Translations under genes and position numbers: made by a program
Shown: positions 32,043-41,464 of the stretch, piece after piece
Layout of the letters: every line of letters begins with the position of its first letter
Position numbering within the stretch: position 1 is the stretch's first letter
Notes under the pieces: generated by a model
Seen by the model: the letters and a program-made list of their open reading frames with translations, nothing else
What the model was told of the DNA's origin: nothing
The model's database searches: none
From: Pseudomonadota bacterium
GTDB taxonomy: Bacteria; Pseudomonadota; Gammaproteobacteria; Burkholderiales; Ferrovaceae
Assembly: GCA_021805725.1 (NCBI GenBank)
Contig: JAJZEH010000035.1
Coordinates: forward strand, 1 to 44,776
DNA: 44,776 bases
Direction: 5' to 3'

Positions 32043-35000
32043 TCAGCAGTGTTCGATTTGTTCAACCCGCGGGTGTTCACAGAACTCACCGGGATGGCGC
32101 GCATAGCGACACTTGCCAGGAGCAACCCGACACCGGGCAATTCGATCAGCCAGCCATTGCACCCTGCAGAGCCGAAGGTCGTATCGGTTCGCCGTAGCGG
32201 AGTCGGAGATCAGCAAAGCTGTCATGGCATCGGCAGGGAGTGGCCGGGAAAAATAAAAGCCCTGCCCCAGATCGCACCCCAGATTGTGGAGAAAGGCGTG
32301 CTGCGATGCCTCCTCTATGCCTTCTCCGACCACCTTGAGCTCCAGGCTGTGGGCAAGCGCTATGACTGCATGAACAATGGCTGCGTCGTCCGCATCGGAG
32401 GAGATGTTCTGCACGAACGCGCGATCCACCTTTAGCGCGTGAACTGGCAAACGCTTGAGGTAAGCCAGGCTGGAATAGCCCGTTCCGAAATCGTCAATCG
32501 TCAAGGTCACTCCCAATTCCGCCAGCTTTTGCAGCATGTTCACCGAATCAATGATGTTGTCCATCAGGATGCTTTCGGTAATTTCAAGCTCGAGGCATTC
32601 CGGCCTGCATCGCGTGCGTTCCAGAGTGTGCACGACCGTTTCAAAAAAACTCTTGTTGCGGAACTGGCGAATGGAAAGATTGACCGCAACCTTCAGGTTG
32701 GGCGCGCCTGATGCGCACCAAAAAGCGGCCTGTTTGCATGCCGTTTCAAGCACCCACTCTCCCACGGGAAGGATGAATCCGGTCTCCTCGATGATCGGTA
32801 TAAAATCGAGTGGCGGGATGGCCTTCCCTTCGGACTCCCATCGCAGCAAGCCCTCCACCCCAACGATACGCCCCGAAGCCAGCTCGATCTGAGGTTGGTA
32901 GTGAAGCCTGAGCTCCCCCTTTTCAAGTGCACGGCGCACACGGGATTCCAGGCTAATTCTGGCCAGCAACTGCTCGTTCATTTCGTGCTGGTAGAAGCGA
33001 AATAAATTGCCGCCTTCCCGCTTGGCCCGATACATTGCTGCATCCGCATTTTTCATCAGCACATCCCTGTTGTCGCCATCTCCTGGAAGAAGGGCGATGC
33101 CTACGCTGGCCGACAAATACAATTCGTGCCCCTCGAGATTGATGGGTTCCTCAATGCAGGCCAGCAGTTTGGCCGCGACGGCAGCCACCAGTTCCTGCCG
33201 CAACAAACCCGAGAGTACGACCACGAATTCGTCTCCGCCAAGGCGGGCCACCGTATCTTCCAGACGCAACGTCGACACCAGCCTCTGCGCAACGACAGAA
33301 ATCACCTTGTCTCCGACGGGATGGCCCAGTGAATCATTGATATTTTTGAATCGGTCGATATCAATAAACAGCACGGCGCCGTTTTTTCCTTCACGTGCCG
33401 CCTGGAAAAGCGCCTGTTCAATCCTGTCCTGCAGCAGATTGCGGTTGGGAAGCTGTGTTAGCGCATCATGGGTGGAATGAAATTTCAGATCGCTCAAGGT
33501 CTGGCCCAGCGCCTTGCTGGAGCCCACCACCATCACCATGACTGCAAGGATGGATCGAATGACGCGCATTTCCTGCACACTGAGGCACTGTGACTGACTA
33601 TAGACCACTCCCAGAATGCCGCTTAACTGAGTGCGCGTATCCACCGGTATGACGGACGCGATCATCTTCATGTCCATGATCGCCACGCAATCAGAACTTT
33701 CCAGCACCTGGAACTCCTCGATCTTCATGGGGCTTTGAGGAGAAAGCCCTAGCCTTTCGCAGATTTCAAAGGAGAGCCCATTTCGTGTCATCGCTTTCCC
33801 TTCGTCCGAGCAATGACCCATGTAGTAGATCGACAAGGCCGGCCCATTCCCGTCCGAAAATGCCACGAAGAAAATGTTGAAGGAGAAAATGTCGTGAAAA
33901 CGCGCCAGTATCTCCCGAACGAAATCCTTCCAGTAGGACACCCGCTCGTGAGTCAGAATGATGTGTTCCAGTACCTGGCTCTGACGCTCGAGAATGTTTT
34001 TTTCCGCCACCGTTTCGGTCAGCTTCTCATGAATCATGCTGCTGGCTGACCCCATCATCACCTTGGCAGTCTGGACCGCGCAGTACAGCTCGCCAACTTC
34101 GTCACGCCGGGTAACGTCAACCGGCCGGTCGTACTTGCCGTTTGCAATGTCCATGAGGTGTCCGTTGACCTGCTCCATGGGGCGACGGATGAAATGCTTG
34201 TTTACGAATCCGATGAACACAAACAGGAAAAGCTGCAGCAGCAATTGTCCACTCACAAGAAATGCCAGTGTGCGATGGAGCCGTCTCAAGTCCCCGGAAA
34301 TATCCATAATGAGGTCAGACGCGCCATTGACACTGTTCAATGCCACCCGGTGGCAGGATAGGCAGTCGGTGCCGTGAAATTCATGAGAAGTGAAATACGG
34401 CGTGACCATCCTGAAATACGTCCTGCCGCCATTTTCTTCGAGGGCGTGATAGGGAATGGGGTAGCCTGCCTCAAGCGACCTGGCGATGACCTGCTCAACA
34501 ATTGGATCATTGAGTTGCTCTTCCGGCAGCCCTGGGCCGAATTGCCTCGACACCTGGCTGGTGCGGATTAGCCGAAGTGACTTCAGGTGCTGTCCATCGA
34601 TGATCTTGCTGATCATCAACCTGCGGAAATCCGGATTCGAAAAGCGACCGGTGACCATCAACGTGTTGGCGCTATCGATGACCTGCATCGCCGAAGCTTC
34701 TGCGCTTTGGCGAACGTTCAACATCAACTGGGCCTCCATGTCACGGTATACCAAAGTTGTCACTAGCCCCAGTAAAACCATAAGTACCGGCTGGATGACG
34801 ATTTGCAGTTTGGCCTGCAGGCGCAGATTTCGAAACCAGAGGCGAATGAAGGAGATTTGCGGAGGATTGGACAAGGCTTCACCCGCTTTCGGCACTTGCC
34901 AGAGGGACTGGTAGCCCACTTGACGTCCAGCGCGAAGCACGTAGGAAACGGTCAGGTTCATCTCACAAGGGCCGCCATGCTTGCGGGCAAGATATACGAG

Positions 35001-35240
35001 GCCACGCCAAGGGTGCCCGCCAACGATGGTTTGCCGCATTTCCTCGATAACCCTGCTTGAAGTGCAGGGGTGTATGAGCGATTCCATGTTTTCCCCGGCC
35101 AATTCAGCACGCGAGTACCCGGCAACCATTTCCCATCTTTCGCTTGCGTGAGTGATGATGCCATCAAGGTCTGATTCCAGAAAAATGGCTTCAGCCTCGT
35201 TGTCTGTTGGCGGTAACCTGGGAGGCGAATAATTATTCAT
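32043..35240 (-). CDS. Membrane PAS / periplasmic c-heme sensor / HAMP / GAF-like / GGDEF-EAL protein
   Basis: 1065 residues from ATG 35240 (TTG 35261, overlapping the receptor stop, is an alternative). Order: PAS (about 15-125), TM1 (about 145-165), periplasmic domain (about 170-320) with a c-type heme site C293-L-S-C-H297, TM2 (about 325-350), HAMP, GAF-like domain (about 425-575), GGDEF (about 590-750), EAL (about 765-1010). RLGGDEF is intact (668-672) with RLED as I-site. The EAL motif reads EGL (796-798), but the metal-binding Glu, NLSIRQF, ELEITES, DDFGTGYSS and the GEGIE Glu remain. The last ~50 residues are an unusual Arg/Cys-rich tail overlapping the next gene region. The sensory half is paralogous to the receptor encoded just upstream. 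Confidence 0.92.
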   Translation of the reverse strand: MNNYSPPRLPPTDNEAEAIFLESDLDGIITHASERWEMVAGYSRAELAGENMESLIHPCTSSRVIEEMRQTIVGGHPWRGLVYLARKHGGPCEMNLTVSYVLRAGRQVGYQSLWQVPKAGEALSNPPQISFIRLWFRNLRLQAKLQIVIQPVLMVLLGLVTTLVYRDMEAQLMLNVRQSAEASAMQVIDSANTLMVTGRFSNPDFRRLMISKIIDGQHLKSLRLIRTSQVSRQFGPGLPEEQLNDPIVEQVIARSLEAGYPIPYHALEENGGRTYFRMVTPYFTSHEFHGTDCLSCHRVALNSVNGASDLIMDISGDLRRLHRTLAFLVSGQLLLQLFLFVFIGFVNKHFIRRPMEQVNGHLMDIANGKYDRPVDVTRRDEVGELYCAVQTAKVMMGSASSMIHEKLTETVAEKNILERQSQVLEHIILTHERVSYWKDFVREILARFHDIFSFNIFFVAFSDGNGPALSIYYMGHCSDEGKAMTRNGLSFEICERLGLSPQSPMKIEEFQVLESSDCVAIMDMKMIASVIPVDTRTQLSGILGVVYSQSQCLSVQEMRVIRSILAVMVMVVGSSKALGQTLSDLKFHSTHDALTQLPNRNLLQDRIEQALFQAAREGKNGAVLFIDIDRFKNINDSLGHPVGDKVISVVAQRLVSTLRLEDTVARLGGDEFVVVLSGLLRQELVAAVAAKLLACIEEPINLEGHELYLSASVGIALLPGDGDNRDVLMKNADAAMYRAKREGGNLFRFYQHEMNEQLLARISLESRVRRALEKGELRLHYQPQIELASGRIVGVEGLLRWESEGKAIPPLDFIPIIEETGFILPVGEWVLETACKQAAFWCASGAPNLKVAVNLSIRQFRNKSFFETVVHTLERTRCRPECLELEITESILMDNIIDSVNMLQKLAELGVTLTIDDFGTGYSSLAYLKRLPVHALKVDRAFVQNISSDADDAAIVHAVIALAHSLELKVVGEGIEEASQHAFLHNLGCDLGQGFYFSRPLPADAMTALLISDSATANRYDLRLCRVQWLADRIARCRVAPGKCRYARHPGEFCEHPRVEQIEHC

Positions 35241-35257
35241 CAGTTGAATGGTTCGCC

Positions 35258-37291
35258 TCAAATCCTGAAATACCCTACCGAGGCATCAAGCGCACTAGAC
35301 AAGGATTTCATTTTTTTAACGGTGTCCGAGACGTTCCGCACGGCAGCACTTGTTCTGTCAGACATGGTGGCAATCATTTCAACGTTGGCTGCAATGTCAC
35401 GGCTGGCGGCACTTTGTTCGTGAATCGAAGCCGAAATATCGTCCACGCCTTCGCGCACCTTGTTGGAGCCATTACCAATTTCAACAATTGCCTCACCCGC
35501 AGCGGTGGCAAGTGACTTTCCCTGATCTGCCTTCTGCACCGCCATCTCGATCATGTGGATTGCCTGGTGCGTTCCGTCATTGATTCCGGTAATTGTGGCG
35601 GTGATCTTACGGGTGGACTCGCTGGTCTTTGTGGCAAGCTTCTTTACCTCATCAGCAACCACCGCAAACCCACGACCATGCTCACCAGCCCGCGCCGCCT
35701 CGATGGCTGCATTGAGCGCAAGCAAATTGGTTTGTTCGGCAATTTCATGGATGACTTTTATAACGCCTGCAATCTCATTGGAGCGTTCTCTCAGGACGCG
35801 TACTGAATCCGCAGACGCTGCCACTTCATGTCCAATCAACCCCATGTCGCTGATGACCTGGTTTACCGTTTGCGTTCCCTCAACAGCTGCGCAGTTTGAT
35901 TCGACAGAAATGCGGCGCACTTCTTCTGCGTTCCGGGCTACCTGGTCGATGCTGACTGAAATTTCAGAAATGCCTGAAGCCATGCTGCGCGAGGCGTTAT
36001 CCTGTGCCAATACGGCCTTGTTTGCGTCGTCAACAGCTTCTGACAAATGCGCCGCCTCGCGTTCTATCTCCACAGCAGTAAAGCAAATCTGATCTATGAT
36101 CGAACCCATGAGCAATTTCGTGGACTGCACCGAGCAGAAAAGTTCGCCCATTTCGTCACGCCGCGAGATGTCCACCGGCCGCGAATAATCCCCGTCCACG
36201 ATTTCATGAAGGTGCGCCTTGATCTCATCCACGGGCCCTGAGACAAAACGACGCGTAATCCAACCAAGAAAGAAATAAAGGAATACCTGCAACACCAATT
36301 GACCCAGGGCGAGGTATGCCACGGTGGCATGTAGGCGATGAAAATCATCTGACAGGTCGATCGTCATGTCGGATGCTCCATTGGAGGACCCGACTTCGAC
36401 TGCATGGCAATTCATGCAGTCCGTACCATGAAAATCATGACTTTCGATATAGGGCGTGATGGCCCGATAAATTGGCTTTCCTTCAACGGTTTCGAGTGAA
36501 AAGCGCGGAATTGGCTGGCCCTTTTTTACTGCATCCTCGATCACGGAGCGGATCACAGGGTCGTCAAGGTGCTCTTCAGGCAGCCCCGGGCCGAACTGCT
36601 TTACAACCTGCTCGGTGCGAACAAGTCTTAGGGATTTGAGCCGCTGCCCTTCGATAATCTTTTTGATCATCAGCTGGCGATTGCTGGCGTCTGAAATCAT
36701 TCCAGTAACCATCAGCATGTTTGCGCTATCGATGACCTGCGTTGCCGTTGATTCTGCACGCTTCTGAACGTTGTCCATGAGGGCGGACTTTGATTGGTAA
36801 TAAACGGCAACCGTAGCGCCCACCAGAATGATGAAAAGGATCGGCTGTATCTTGAGCTGAAGCGAAAGATTGCCGAACCACTGCACGATGGAGAACCGTC
36901 GGAGCGGAATCAGGCCGCTGCCATAACGCAATTCGGCTGTGGCGATTTCCTGCGGCAGCGGCTTACGGCCAGAAGAGAGGTACCCTGTGATCTTGCCCTG
37001 GAGCGTCATGGGTGTAATCGTTGCATGCACCCAGAACGCGCTACCATCCTTGCTTTTGTTCTTGATCAGACCACGCCAGGGATGCCCGCCCTGGATTGTT
37101 TTCCACAAGTCGACGAATACCCAGGCTGGCATGTCTGGATGGCGCACAATGTTGTGCGACTTTGCAGCGAGTTCTTCCGTTGTGAAGCGGCTTGCTTGCA
37201 AAAACGCATCGTTGGCATAACGGATGTGCCCGGTTGCATCGGTTCGGGTAATGAAAACTTCGGGCAAGTCGGAATCGTGCGCTTGCTGCAT
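35258..37291 (-). CDS. Chemoreceptor with PAS and periplasmic c-heme (CxxCH) sensor
   Basis: 677 residues from ATG 37291 (AGGGA upstream; a TTG at 37312 would add seven). Order: Aer-like PAS (about 10-110; [24 protein letters not shown]), TM1 (about 140-165), periplasmic domain with c-type heme site C292-M-N-C-H296, TM2 (about 320-345), HAMP (about 345-400), and the MCP signalling domain with tip [34 protein letters not shown]. CxxCH in the periplasm implies covalent heme attached by the cytochrome c maturation system. It should sense redox state or a gaseous or anionic ligand and drive taxis. Its stop overlaps the alternative start of the GGDEF-EAL gene (TTGA), whose first ~400 residues are closely similar. 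Confidence 0.93.
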   Translation of the reverse strand: MQQAHDSDLPEVFITRTDATGHIRYANDAFLQASRFTTEELAAKSHNIVRHPDMPAWVFVDLWKTIQGGHPWRGLIKNKSKDGSAFWVHATITPMTLQGKITGYLSSGRKPLPQEIATAELRYGSGLIPLRRFSIVQWFGNLSLQLKIQPILFIILVGATVAVYYQSKSALMDNVQKRAESTATQVIDSANMLMVTGMISDASNRQLMIKKIIEGQRLKSLRLVRTEQVVKQFGPGLPEEHLDDPVIRSVIEDAVKKGQPIPRFSLETVEGKPIYRAITPYIESHDFHGTDCMNCHAVEVGSSNGASDMTIDLSDDFHRLHATVAYLALGQLVLQVFLYFFLGWITRRFVSGPVDEIKAHLHEIVDGDYSRPVDISRRDEMGELFCSVQSTKLLMGSIIDQICFTAVEIEREAAHLSEAVDDANKAVLAQDNASRSMASGISEISVSIDQVARNAEEVRRISVESNCAAVEGTQTVNQVISDMGLIGHEVAASADSVRVLRERSNEIAGVIKVIHEIAEQTNLLALNAAIEAARAGEHGRGFAVVADEVKKLATKTSESTRKITATITGINDGTHQAIHMIEMAVQKADQGKSLATAAGEAIVEIGNGSNKVREGVDDISASIHEQSAASRDIAANVEMIATMSDRTSAAVRNVSDTVKKMKSLSSALDASVGYFRI

Positions 37292-37709
37292 GGCAGAGCA
37301 GTCCCTATTCAAGAAACCAAACGGGCATCATCAGCGACAACCGTCGTCGCGGAGATGGCGGGAAATGCCAGACAGCAGGGACGTCTCTGAGGACGCTTCC
37401 CTGGCAGGGATGTTATTCACTCTTTGAAATAAACAAAATCATCCATGTAGATGATCTAGCAGAATCATTGGGCACTTTTTCAAATTGAAATATTTTGAAT
37501 TATTTTGAAACGAATAAATCAGGTTGGCGCAATGACTTGACCGCATTTGAATTCCAACGATCTGGAACCAGTCCACTTTCATGGCGGACTTCGCCAACGA
37601 TGCGCGTCCCGGCCTGCCACGGCCTTCGTGGCAAACATATTCCTAAAGCCGAAGCACTATCTGTCGCTATTCCTACTGGCGTCACATTTATAACTGCCTG
37701 GACCGTATC
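37292..37709. other. Intergenic region between divergent chemoreceptor genes
   Basis: 418 bases without a convincing gene. About 37430-37510 is A/T-rich, with repeated TTTTGAA and a small palindrome ATCATC-N6-GATGAT (about 37440-37457). It probably holds the promoter of the leftward heme-receptor gene, but no clear -35/-10 pair could be chosen. A hairpin GCCACG-GCCTT-CGTGGC lies at about 37616-37632. A 72-codon open frame across the right half lacks a ribosome site and protein-like composition. Confidence 0.5.
37644..37670 (+). promoter_or_regulatory. Candidate sigma-28 (FliA) promoter of the chemoreceptor at 37710
   Basis: TAAA (37644-37647), 15 bases, then GTCGCTAT (37663-37670) matches TAAA-N15-GCCGATAA in the -35 and at five of eight -10 positions. 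Chemoreceptor genes are often sigma-28 dependent. The spacing to the start at 37710 is suitable. The match is partial. Confidence 0.3.
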
Positions 37710-39329
37710 TTGAAATTATCCATTCGCAGCAAATTATTGATGATCTCCGGTGCTGGCACCCTATTGCTGCTGGTCGCCGTCGGATCCGGCTTTTTCATGC
37801 TGTGGAGAAGCATTGAAACGTACGAGGACAAGGTCATTGCGCTGCATATGGACGCTGAATCCATTCTTACAACGCAGGTTGCTTTCAAAAAGCAAGTGCA
37901 GGAATGGAAGGATACGCTGCTACGCGGCGATGATCCTGCCAGACTGGAAAAGTATTGGGCTGGCTTCAAGAAGGAGGAACAGAATGTACGCAGCAGCATT
38001 GAAATGCTGCGCGCCCGCGCCACCGACCCGAACCTGAGGAAGCTTCTTGGTGAATTTTATGATGCGCACCGGGCCATGGGAGATCACTACGACCGGGGGT
38101 TGGAGGCTTTCAAAGCCAGCAAATACGACAGCAAGGCAGGTGACCTGGCGGTCAAGGGAATTGATCGTGCCCCCACCGAATTGTTGAGCAGCGTTGTGTC
38201 GCAAATGCAAAAAATGGCGGATAAGGTTTCCGATGAAGCCAAAAAATCAAGCCATGATGCAGTCGTAACCAGTTTGGTTCTGATCGTTGTTGCACTGGGA
38301 GCCTCTTTTGTTACTTTCCTTTGGATGGTGCAACGGGCCATCCATCAACCGGCGCAACAGCTGGTGAAGGACCTGGATCGCCTCGCCGAGGGAGATTTCT
38401 CGATTTCAGTGAAACGTGGATCACACGATGAAATGGGGCAAGTTGCGCTCAGTGCAGAGAAAGTACGAGCCAACCTTGGCGACATCCTGGGAGAAATCAA
38501 TCGTTCCATGAAAACGCTTTCTGCCGCTTCAGGAGAGCTTTCAGCGACTTCGGAACAGGTTGCAGAATACAGTCTCAAGCAAAGCGAGGCTGCCGCCAGC
38601 GTGGCAGCAGCGGTGGAAGAAATGACTGTCAGCATCACCTCGGTTTCTGATTCTGCAGATCAGGGAAAAAGTCTGGCTGCGCAGGCGCAACGGGATGCGT
38701 TAAAGGCTGATCAGCAGTTGCTCCAGTTGACGGACTGCATCAACCAGATCGAGGAGGCCGTGTCTAAAATATCCACCATGGCGGTGGCATTTGTGGAAAG
38801 TACCCAATCCATCACCGGCATGACCCACCGGGTACGTGGAATCTCTGAACAGACCAATCTACTTGCGCTCAATGCCGCAATCGAGGCGGCGCGTGCTGGT
38901 GAACAAGGGCGTGGTTTTGCGGTAGTTGCCGATGAGGTCAGGAAGCTTGCTGAAACCTCCACCAACACCGTTGGTGAAATCGATAAAATCACCCAGGTAT
39001 TAAATGGCCAATCTACGGCTGTCATGCAATCGATTCAGGAGGGGCAAGGGGCTTTGGACCAAATTCGTCAATTGGCACAAACTGCCTCCAGCATGTTGAC
39101 CGATGCAACGCGCTCCGCAAGCAACGCCCGTCATGACATGGATGCCATTGCCTCATCCGTCAATGAGCAGACCGTAGCAAGCAACGGCATTGCAACGAAC
39201 ATGGAACGTATTTCCCAAATGGTTGAGGAAAACTCTCTCGCGGTAAAGAGGGTTTCAGATGCAGCCGACGATCTGGAACAATTGGCAACGCGACTGCAGC
39301 GCTCCGTCGAACGATTCAACCTGTCGTAA
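37710..39329 (+). CDS. Methyl-accepting chemotaxis protein, classical HAMP type
   Basis: 539 residues. TM1 at about 9-30, a helical periplasmic domain (about 35-190; four-helix-bundle-like, with many charged residues such as [24 protein letters not shown]), TM2 at about 192-212, HAMP (about 213-265), and MCP signalling domain with tip [38 protein letters not shown]. No heme motif and no C-terminal tether pentapeptide. Start TTG 37710 gives a natural [10 protein letters not shown] start; no better codon lies nearby and the ribosome site is weak. It is divergent from the heme receptor. Ligand unknown. Distinct from the 15570 receptor, which lacks HAMP. Confidence 0.9.
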   Translation: MKLSIRSKLLMISGAGTLLLLVAVGSGFFMLWRSIETYEDKVIALHMDAESILTTQVAFKKQVQEWKDTLLRGDDPARLEKYWAGFKKEEQNVRSSIEMLRARATDPNLRKLLGEFYDAHRAMGDHYDRGLEAFKASKYDSKAGDLAVKGIDRAPTELLSSVVSQMQKMADKVSDEAKKSSHDAVVTSLVLIVVALGASFVTFLWMVQRAIHQPAQQLVKDLDRLAEGDFSISVKRGSHDEMGQVALSAEKVRANLGDILGEINRSMKTLSAASGELSATSEQVAEYSLKQSEAAASVAAAVEEMTVSITSVSDSADQGKSLAAQAQRDALKADQQLLQLTDCINQIEEAVSKISTMAVAFVESTQSITGMTHRVRGISEQTNLLALNAAIEAARAGEQGRGFAVVADEVRKLAETSTNTVGEIDKITQVLNGQSTAVMQSIQEGQGALDQIRQLAQTASSMLTDATRSASNARHDMDAIASSVNEQTVASNGIATNMERISQMVEENSLAVKRVSDAADDLEQLATRLQRSVERFNLS

Positions 39330-39334
39330 GCGAC

Positions 39335-39381
39335 CATGGGAGCCTCTTGCGTCCCATGTCGAATACTGTGACAATAATCAA
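39335..39381 (+). promoter_or_regulatory. umuDC promoter region with hairpin and LexA half-site
   Basis: TTGCGT (39347-39352), 17 bases, GACAAT (39370-39375) is a possible promoter. CTGT at 39366-39369 begins a CTGT-N8-TCAA stretch, matching only the first half of the LexA consensus CTGT-N8-ACAG. A 7-bp inverted repeat CATGGGA/TCCCATG (39335-39341, 39352-39358) overlaps the -35. It has no T tract, so it is not a standard terminator. Confidence 0.35.
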
Positions 39382-39984
39382 ATGACATCAGAAAAACCCA
39401 CCCGCGGCGGATCGCGCCCCGGCGCCGGTCGCAAGCCCGGCAGCGGGCGCTACGGCGAGCCCACCCAGACCCTGCGCCTGCCGGTCAGCAGCGTGCCCGC
39501 GGTCAAGGATTTCCTCGCGGCTTATCAGGCAAGGCATCGCCCCGGGCGCGTTCCGCCCGCAATCGGCGTGTTTGTACCCGCGCAGAACCCTGTCCGCATG
39601 AAACTCCCGCTCTTTGGCGCCCGGGTCCCCGCCGGTTTCCCGTCTCCCGCAGACGACTACATGGAAGCCACGCTCGATCTCAACGAATACCTGGTGCAGG
39701 ATCGCCACACCACCTATTTCGTGAAGGTCAAAGGCCACTCCATGACCGGGGCCGGTATCTTCGATGGCGACATGCTGGTGGTGGACCGGGCCCTGGAACC
39801 TCTCCCCGGCAAGATCATCGTGGCGGTGGTGGATGGCGAGCTGACGGTCAAGCGCCTTGCCTTTGAAAACGGCCGCCCCATCCTCCAGGCCCAGAATCCC
39901 CATTTCAAGGACATCGTGCTGAAGGACACCCAGGAGTTGCAATGCTGGGGCGTCGTCACGTCCGCCATCCGCAAGCTCGTCTGA
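39382..39984 (+). CDS. umuD: UmuD-like translesion polymerase accessory protein with N-terminal extension
   Basis: 200 residues, about 60 longer than E. coli UmuD. The extension starts [20 protein letters not shown], a Gly/Arg/Lys-rich stretch like the short basic motif seen at the N-terminus of some UmuD and phage-type proteins. The S24/LexA-fold domain follows: cleavage site Ala84-Gly85 in [12 protein letters not shown], catalytic Ser120 (GHSM) and Lys157 (TVKRL), with the same 37-residue spacing as Ser60/Lys97 of E. coli UmuD. RecA-stimulated self-cleavage would give UmuD', the Pol V subunit. Start ATG 39382 has no clear Shine-Dalgarno. It is separated from umuC by one base. Confidence 0.92.
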   Translation: MTSEKPTRGGSRPGAGRKPGSGRYGEPTQTLRLPVSSVPAVKDFLAAYQARHRPGRVPPAIGVFVPAQNPVRMKLPLFGARVPAGFPSPADDYMEATLDLNEYLVQDRHTTYFVKVKGHSMTGAGIFDGDMLVVDRALEPLPGKIIVAVVDGELTVKRLAFENGRPILQAQNPHFKDIVLKDTQELQCWGVVTSAIRKLV

Positions 39985-39985
39985 C

Positions 39986-41266
39986 ATGGCCCCGGTGGCC
40001 CTGGTGGACTGCAACAACTTCTACGCTTCCTGCGAGCGCGCCTTCAACCCAAAGCTGGAAGGCAAGCCCATCGTGGTGTTGAGCAACAACGATGGCTGCG
40101 TCGTGGCTCGCAGCAATGAGGTCAAAGCCTTGGGAATTCCCATGGGGGAGCCCTGGTTCAAGGTCGAGAAGGAGGCCAAACGCCACGGCATCGTGGCCTA
40201 CTCCAGCAACTATGCCTTATACGGCGACATGTCCGCCCGGGTGATGGGCCTCCTGGGGCGCTTTTCACCCCGGCAGGAAATCTATTCCATTGATGAATGC
40301 TTCCTGGGCCTGGAGGGATTCGGGACAAGGGATCTGACAGCCTATTGCCAGACCATCCGCCAGCAGGTCAGACAGGGCACGGGCATTCCGGTGAGCGTCG
40401 GCATTGCTGCCACCAAAACCCTGGCCAAGCTTGCCAACCATGTGGCCAAGAAACGGCCGGGTTATGACGGGGTGTGCGATTTTGGCAGACTCACTTCTGG
40501 TGAGCTGAACACGCTGCTGGACGAAATCGGGGTTTCCGAGGTGTGGGGCGTCGGACGCAGGATCGCCCGGCGACTGGAAGGCATGGACATCGCCACGGTC
40601 CAGCAGTTGCGCTCTGCAGATTGCCGGTGGATCCGCCAGCAGTTTTCTGTCGCGCTGGAACGCACGGTGTCGGAACTAAACGGCATTGCCTGCATCGAGA
40701 TTGAGGAAGAGGCGCCCAACAGGCAGCAGATCATCTCCAGCCGCAGCTTTGGCGAACCCGTGGAAACGCTTCAGGCGCTTTCAGAGGCAGTGTGCAACTA
40801 CACGACACGGGCCGCGGAAAAACTGCGAAGCCAGGGATCGGTGGCTGGCAGCATCGGGGTCCATATCCTCACCAATCCCTTCAAGCCTCAAGACACCCAG
40901 TACCAGCGCTCCCAGATGGTGCCCTTACCCACCCCGACCGACGACACCAGGCAGCTTGCCCAGGCGGCGCTCAGGGGGTTGAGGCACATCTTCAAGCCAG
41001 GGTTTCGTTACAAGAAGGCCGGCATCATGCTCCTGGGCCTGGAACCCAAAGCCCATCGGCCCCGGACCCTCTTTGATGACCCGGCGGCTGATTCCCGCTC
41101 GGCACGGCTCATGCAGGTCATGGACGCCATCAACATCCGCATGGGGCAGGACACCCTGAAGATTGCAGCCAATGGCATCGAGCGGTCCTGGAAAATGCGA
41201 CGTGGCATGCAGTCGCCAAGGTTTACCACGGACTGGGATGAAATCCCGAGAATCGGGGCGAAGTGA
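39986..41266 (+). CDS. umuC: UmuC-like Y-family DNA polymerase V catalytic subunit
   Basis: 426 residues. Palm: [14 protein letters not shown] with metal-binding Asp8, [11 protein letters not shown], and YSIDECF with the catalytic Asp-Glu pair. Thumb/finger: [21 protein letters not shown] and [15 protein letters not shown] (helix-hairpin-helix). The little-finger domain follows from about 230, then the short UmuC C-terminal extension ([26 protein letters not shown]). It inserts nucleotides opposite lesions with UmuD' and RecA. Start one base after the umuD stop, so translation is coupled. No terminator with a T run follows; 41267-41464 holds no gene. Confidence 0.95.
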   Translation: MAPVALVDCNNFYASCERAFNPKLEGKPIVVLSNNDGCVVARSNEVKALGIPMGEPWFKVEKEAKRHGIVAYSSNYALYGDMSARVMGLLGRFSPRQEIYSIDECFLGLEGFGTRDLTAYCQTIRQQVRQGTGIPVSVGIAATKTLAKLANHVAKKRPGYDGVCDFGRLTSGELNTLLDEIGVSEVWGVGRRIARRLEGMDIATVQQLRSADCRWIRQQFSVALERTVSELNGIACIEIEEEAPNRQQIISSRSFGEPVETLQALSEAVCNYTTRAAEKLRSQGSVAGSIGVHILTNPFKPQDTQYQRSQMVPLPTPTDDTRQLAQAALRGLRHIFKPGFRYKKAGIMLLGLEPKAHRPRTLFDDPAADSRSARLMQVMDAINIRMGQDTLKIAANGIERSWKMRRGMQSPRFTTDWDEIPRIGAK

Positions 41267-41464
41267 TCATGAAAGCCTGGCAGGCCGTTTGAAGGGCGTG
41301 ACCTGCTTGAGCAGACCTTCCCTGGTCGGGTATTCTTCAGGTTGGACGCTACACTTCAAATTTGATTCTGCGGTCGATATTCAGCAATATGGAAATCATT
41401 TTCACATTTGCTGGGCGCCAACCTGCTGGATTAAATTTTTCTGGAGTGCTCCGAAGAGGAAACC

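Noticed and set aside
31922..32140. N-terminal extension of the surface protein to 32140
   Set aside because: It overlaps the EAL gene end, is not similar to the rest, and contains no secretion signal; ATG 31921 gives a typical start.
37495..37713. 72-codon open frame before the chemoreceptor
   Set aside because: No ribosome site or domain, unlike its neighbours in composition; overlaps promoter-like sequence.
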